Assembly (NCBI GenBank): GCA_902475415.1
Contig: CABRZK010000115.1
Span: 1-7,461 of the forward strand
Direction: 5' to 3'
DNA: 7,461 nt
DNA from: an uncultured Eubacterium sp.
GTDB lineage: Bacteria; Bacillota; Clostridia; Lachnospirales; Lachnospiraceae
In this document: positions 5,581 to 7,461 of the stretch, one piece after another
Layout of the letters: each line of letters begins with the position of its first letter
Position numbering within the stretch: the stretch's first letter is position 1
Made by a program: the position numbers and the translations under genes
Notes under the pieces: generated by a model
Database searches by the model: none
Seen by the model: the letters and a program-made list of their open reading frames with translations, nothing else
Told to the model about the DNA's origin: nothing

Positions 5581-6202
5581 CGCCTGTCATCTCATCAATT
5601 TTCAGCGTTAACTCGTTTATCTTTGTTGTCAGCTGACTAACTGTGATGTTGTAATCTTTTATCTGCGTCTGAATTTCAGAAAGCTGTGAGAGCATATCTG
5701 TGACCTTGCATTTGCCGAGAATACAGCGGACATATCCACAGAAATTATTGTTTTCTCTGTAATCTGTAATGCTGAGTTCTGACATTCCTGCATCAAGTCT
5801 GATAATGCAAAGGGTGAGATACTTTTTGTAATCTGTGTTCTGAAATCTCGGTATTGCGGGATTTGTGGCAGGAGTTCCTGCGAGAATTTTAAAGCTGACA
5901 TTGCGGACGTTTTCAGAAGTGTTACAGCAAATGCCGATCGCCATATATCTCGGCAAAGATTCATCTACATAGCGTGATAAATCATAGGTGTAAGCCGTAT
6001 CTGAGATGAAATAATGCCCCTGAATCCATGCCTTACCGCTGCCAATTGTCAGCTTTAGTTTAGAACTTGACAGCTTGAAACACTGCCCGAAATTATCCTG
6101 AATCCCGTCACAGATAATGCTGCCAAGATAGTCGTTGAAGTTCTCAGCAGTATATGCTCTGTCAAGGTTTTTTGCATTAAAAAATCCGTATGAAAATGCC
6201 AT
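5561..6202 (-). CDS. Phage baseplate/appendage protein with C-terminal coiled coil
   Basis: The start is ATG at 6202, preceded by a perfect AAGGAGG (6209-6215). The frame is open upstream to 6259, but that extension lies inside the Gp37-like gene and lacks such a site. The 213-residue product opens MAFSYGFFNA. This resembles a group of Firmicute prophage proteins starting with a 'YGFF' segment, containing a Gly-rich 'GSGKAWIQGHYF' strand near residue 60 and a 'SITDYRENNNFCG' motif near residues 144-156. Those proteins sit between tail-hub genes and fibres and are probably baseplate or receptor-binding components. Residues about 168-206 form a heptad-like coiled coil (LSQLSEIQTQI, INELTLKIDEM), suggesting trimerisation. 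The last five codons (AGYTF) lie within one arm of the 45-bp inverted repeat, so the natural C-terminus may have been replaced. The end overlaps the LRR gene by 20 bases. Confidence 0.65.
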   Translation of the reverse strand: MAFSYGFFNAKNLDRAYTAENFNDYLGSIICDGIQDNFGQCFKLSSSKLKLTIGSGKAWIQGHYFISDTAYTYDLSRYVDESLPRYMAIGICCNTSENVRNVSFKILAGTPATNPAIPRFQNTDYKKYLTLCIIRLDAGMSELSITDYRENNNFCGYVRCILGKCKVTDMLSQLSEIQTQIKDYNITVSQLTTKINELTLKIDEMTGDAGYTF

Positions 6203-6203
6203 G

Positions 6204-7316
6204 TTAAGCCTCCTTAAATGTCGGTGTGAGATTTCTGCCGTTGCGGTCAAAGCTCTCAATCATTCCAATAAGCTGTATTTTATTCTGTCTGATTCCAAAC
6301 CTGTGATGTTCTGCAGTAACAAAATCGCCAACAAAATAGTCCACGCCGTATTGAAACTGCGTGGACTGCACTGCGATTTGTGATTCTGATTTCATTGTTA
6401 TAGGAACAAGATTCTGCTTGCCTTTCTCTTTCAGAAGTTCTGCGTATTCTTTCTCAGATAATGGCTTTGTTTCGCCATTTTCCTGTTCTTCATCTGAGAT
6501 GTCTTTTGCATCAATATACACTTCATAGCGTTCGAGAGAAGAAGGTTCTGCTCCTTCAAAATGTGTGGTTCTCTTACGTTTTTCACCTTCGCCTATGCCT
6601 AAGACATAGGCATAATTCTTTTTAACAGAAGTATCCGTAAAATAGTTGAAAGACAGCAGATTGTTATATCTGTCAGAGAAAATAATGTGCGGATTTACTT
6701 CCTGTAAAATGCTTCTGTCAGCACCTTGTGAGAGTTCAAAAATCATCTCATACTGTTCCTCTGCAATCTTACTCAGACGAATGTTTGCTGTTCCGCCGAT
6801 TTTCTCGCAAATGGTGTATATCCATTCCATCAGATTTTCATAGCTGACCTGTAATTTTGTGGTCTGCGACCAGCAAGTGCCTTGAATTTCTCCCAGCTTC
6901 AAGCCCGGAATCAGTCTGTTTCCGCTTGTTAAAGCGTTGTTTTCTACAGCTTTCTGAACGATTGCACCGTAGGAAGTTTGTGATGTAAAATTCAGCGTTG
7001 GATAGATAATCCTGCGTTCAAGCAGACACATTAAAAATCTGCCCTTGATAATGAGATAGTCGCCATCTTCGGCATCGGTTTCAAGTTCCACAGATTCAAT
7101 CAGTCCGAAATGCTCCCTGTCATCATCACGACCAACAATTCTCCCTGTCTGAAAAATCTCAATATTTCGAGGAGATGCTGCAATGTATACTTCAAAAGCA
7201 CCGCATTTGTAATATTCGATGTCCCACAAAAGCGAAGAAAAGCTGTCGCAGACAGCCTCAAGAGATATGGAGATATTCTCTCCAACAGGAATCATATTGT
7301 AAATTTCAATCTGCAT
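6204..7316 (-). CDS. Siphovirus Gp37-like tail/baseplate protein
   Basis: This 370-residue protein begins MQIEIYNMIP and resembles the siphovirus ReqiPepy6 Gp37-like family, whose members follow the distal tail gene and are thought to be tail-tip or baseplate components. Family-like features include an early GRIVGRDDD segment, ELETDAEDGDYLIIKGRF, a central WIYTICEKIGG and a late GVDYFVGDFVTAEH. In such hub proteins the last of these belongs to a beta domain near the C-terminus. I see no signal peptide or membrane segment, as expected for a cytoplasmically assembled virion part. The ATG at 7316 is chosen because AGGAG sits at a good distance inside the previous gene's end. Only one base separates its TAA from the next start. 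Family assignment is fairly sure; exact structural role is inferred from gene order. Confidence 0.75.
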   Translation of the reverse strand: MQIEIYNMIPVGENISISLEAVCDSFSSLLWDIEYYKCGAFEVYIAASPRNIEIFQTGRIVGRDDDREHFGLIESVELETDAEDGDYLIIKGRFLMCLLERRIIYPTLNFTSQTSYGAIVQKAVENNALTSGNRLIPGLKLGEIQGTCWSQTTKLQVSYENLMEWIYTICEKIGGTANIRLSKIAEEQYEMIFELSQGADRSILQEVNPHIIFSDRYNNLLSFNYFTDTSVKKNYAYVLGIGEGEKRKRTTHFEGAEPSSLERYEVYIDAKDISDEEQENGETKPLSEKEYAELLKEKGKQNLVPITMKSESQIAVQSTQFQYGVDYFVGDFVTAEHHRFGIRQNKIQLIGMIESFDRNGRNLTPTFKEA

Positions 7317-7319
7317 TTC

Positions 7320-7461
7320 TCACACTCCTAAGTATGCATTGCGGTGTATCAGGCGAACTTTGATGTTATTCAGACCATCTGATGCACGGACGTAGAATTT
7401 ATTTTCGCCTGCTTTCAGATTCAGCCATGTTGAACCGGATACAAGCCGATTGATGATGTTT
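7320..7461 (-). CDS. Distal-tail-type phage protein, C-terminal fragment (partial)
   Basis: The reading frame enters at the right window edge and runs 46 codons to a TGA at 7322-7320, so only the C-terminus is seen. Readable segments include TWLNLKAGENKFYV and the ending HRNAYLGV. The pattern of a tryptophan, a Gly-Glu-Asn turn, alternating hydrophobic strand residues and a terminal aromatic plus 'LGV' resembles the last beta-strands of siphovirus distal tail (Dit) or 'phage tail family' proteins. Those proteins form the hexameric hub joining tail tube to baseplate. The position just before a Gp37-like gene fits this role. The stop lies three bases before the next ATG, and the next gene's Shine-Dalgarno (AGGAG, near 7326-7330) lies inside this coding end, so the two are probably translationally coupled. 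The assignment rests on a short segment and on context. Confidence 0.6.
   Translation of the reverse strand, partial: NIINRLVSGSTWLNLKAGENKFYVRASDGLNNIKVRLIHRNAYLGV

Noticed and set aside
5561..6259. Longer N-terminal version of the baseplate/appendage protein starting at 6259.
   Set aside because: The extra 19 residues overlap the Gp37-like coding end and have no Shine-Dalgarno. ATG 6202 has a perfect AAGGAGG and gives the family-like MAFSYGFF start.
6338..6367. Nine-base inverted repeat AGTCCACGC/GCGTGGACT with a 12-base loop in the Gp37-like gene.
   Set aside because: It is within a gene, not near a start or stop, with no partner signal. I take it as chance.
6591..6611. Seven-base inverted repeat GCCTATG/CATAGGC in the Gp37-like gene.
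   Set aside because: It encodes the YAYVLGIG segment and is too short to support a regulatory call.
1..7461. Search for tRNA genes, CRISPR repeats, insertion sequences and diversity-generating retroelement template repeats.
   Set aside because: No cloverleaf-like segment, regularly spaced repeat, transposase or reverse transcriptase gene could be seen by eye.

Overview
The window is the late end of a siphovirus-type prophage (or phage genome) of a low-to-mid GC Clostridia-like Firmicute. I infer the host group from the strong AAAGGAGG ribosome binding sites, the gene families and the codon use. Ruminococcaceae/Oscillospiraceae seem most likely, but this cannot be fixed from the window. Every credible gene is on the minus strand, so the window is best read from base 7461 down to base 1. 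Genes abut or overlap by a few bases, and no gene-free stretch exceeds 300 bases.

Tail tip and adhesion module (7461 to 3623). The first gene is cut by the window edge and encodes the C-terminus of a distal-tail-type protein. It is followed by a Gp37-like tail protein, a baseplate/appendage protein ending in a coiled coil, a BspA-like leucine-rich-repeat protein, and a long tail fibre. The fibre has a BppU-like N-terminus, a collagen-like Gly-X-Y rod and a duplicated 32-residue motif. These genes probably build the baseplate and host-binding appendage.

Lysis module (3618 to about 2229). A four-helix holin is followed directly by an N-acetylmuramoyl-L-alanine amidase with a Cpl-7-type wall-binding domain. 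A strong intrinsic terminator sits where the amidase should stop. However, the amidase reading frame stays open through the terminator and into the next gene.

Recombination module (2181 to 33). A 63-residue SHOCT-like protein, a complete 514-residue large serine recombinase and a 134-residue orphan recombinase-domain protein each have a strong Shine-Dalgarno sequence. The last two overlap. This is probably the integration module at the phage end. The final codons of the orphan protein lie in one arm of a 19-bp perfect inverted repeat (1-56), which could be an attachment site or a terminator hairpin.

The most unusual feature is a perfect 45-bp inverted repeat with a 47-nt spacer (5444-5580). 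One arm encodes the start of the leucine-rich-repeat protein and, in another frame, the end of the preceding protein. The other arm encodes the first leucine-rich repeat in antisense relation to it. It may be an RNA hairpin controlling the LRR start, a small invertible switch, a template-switching scar or an assembly/amplification artefact.
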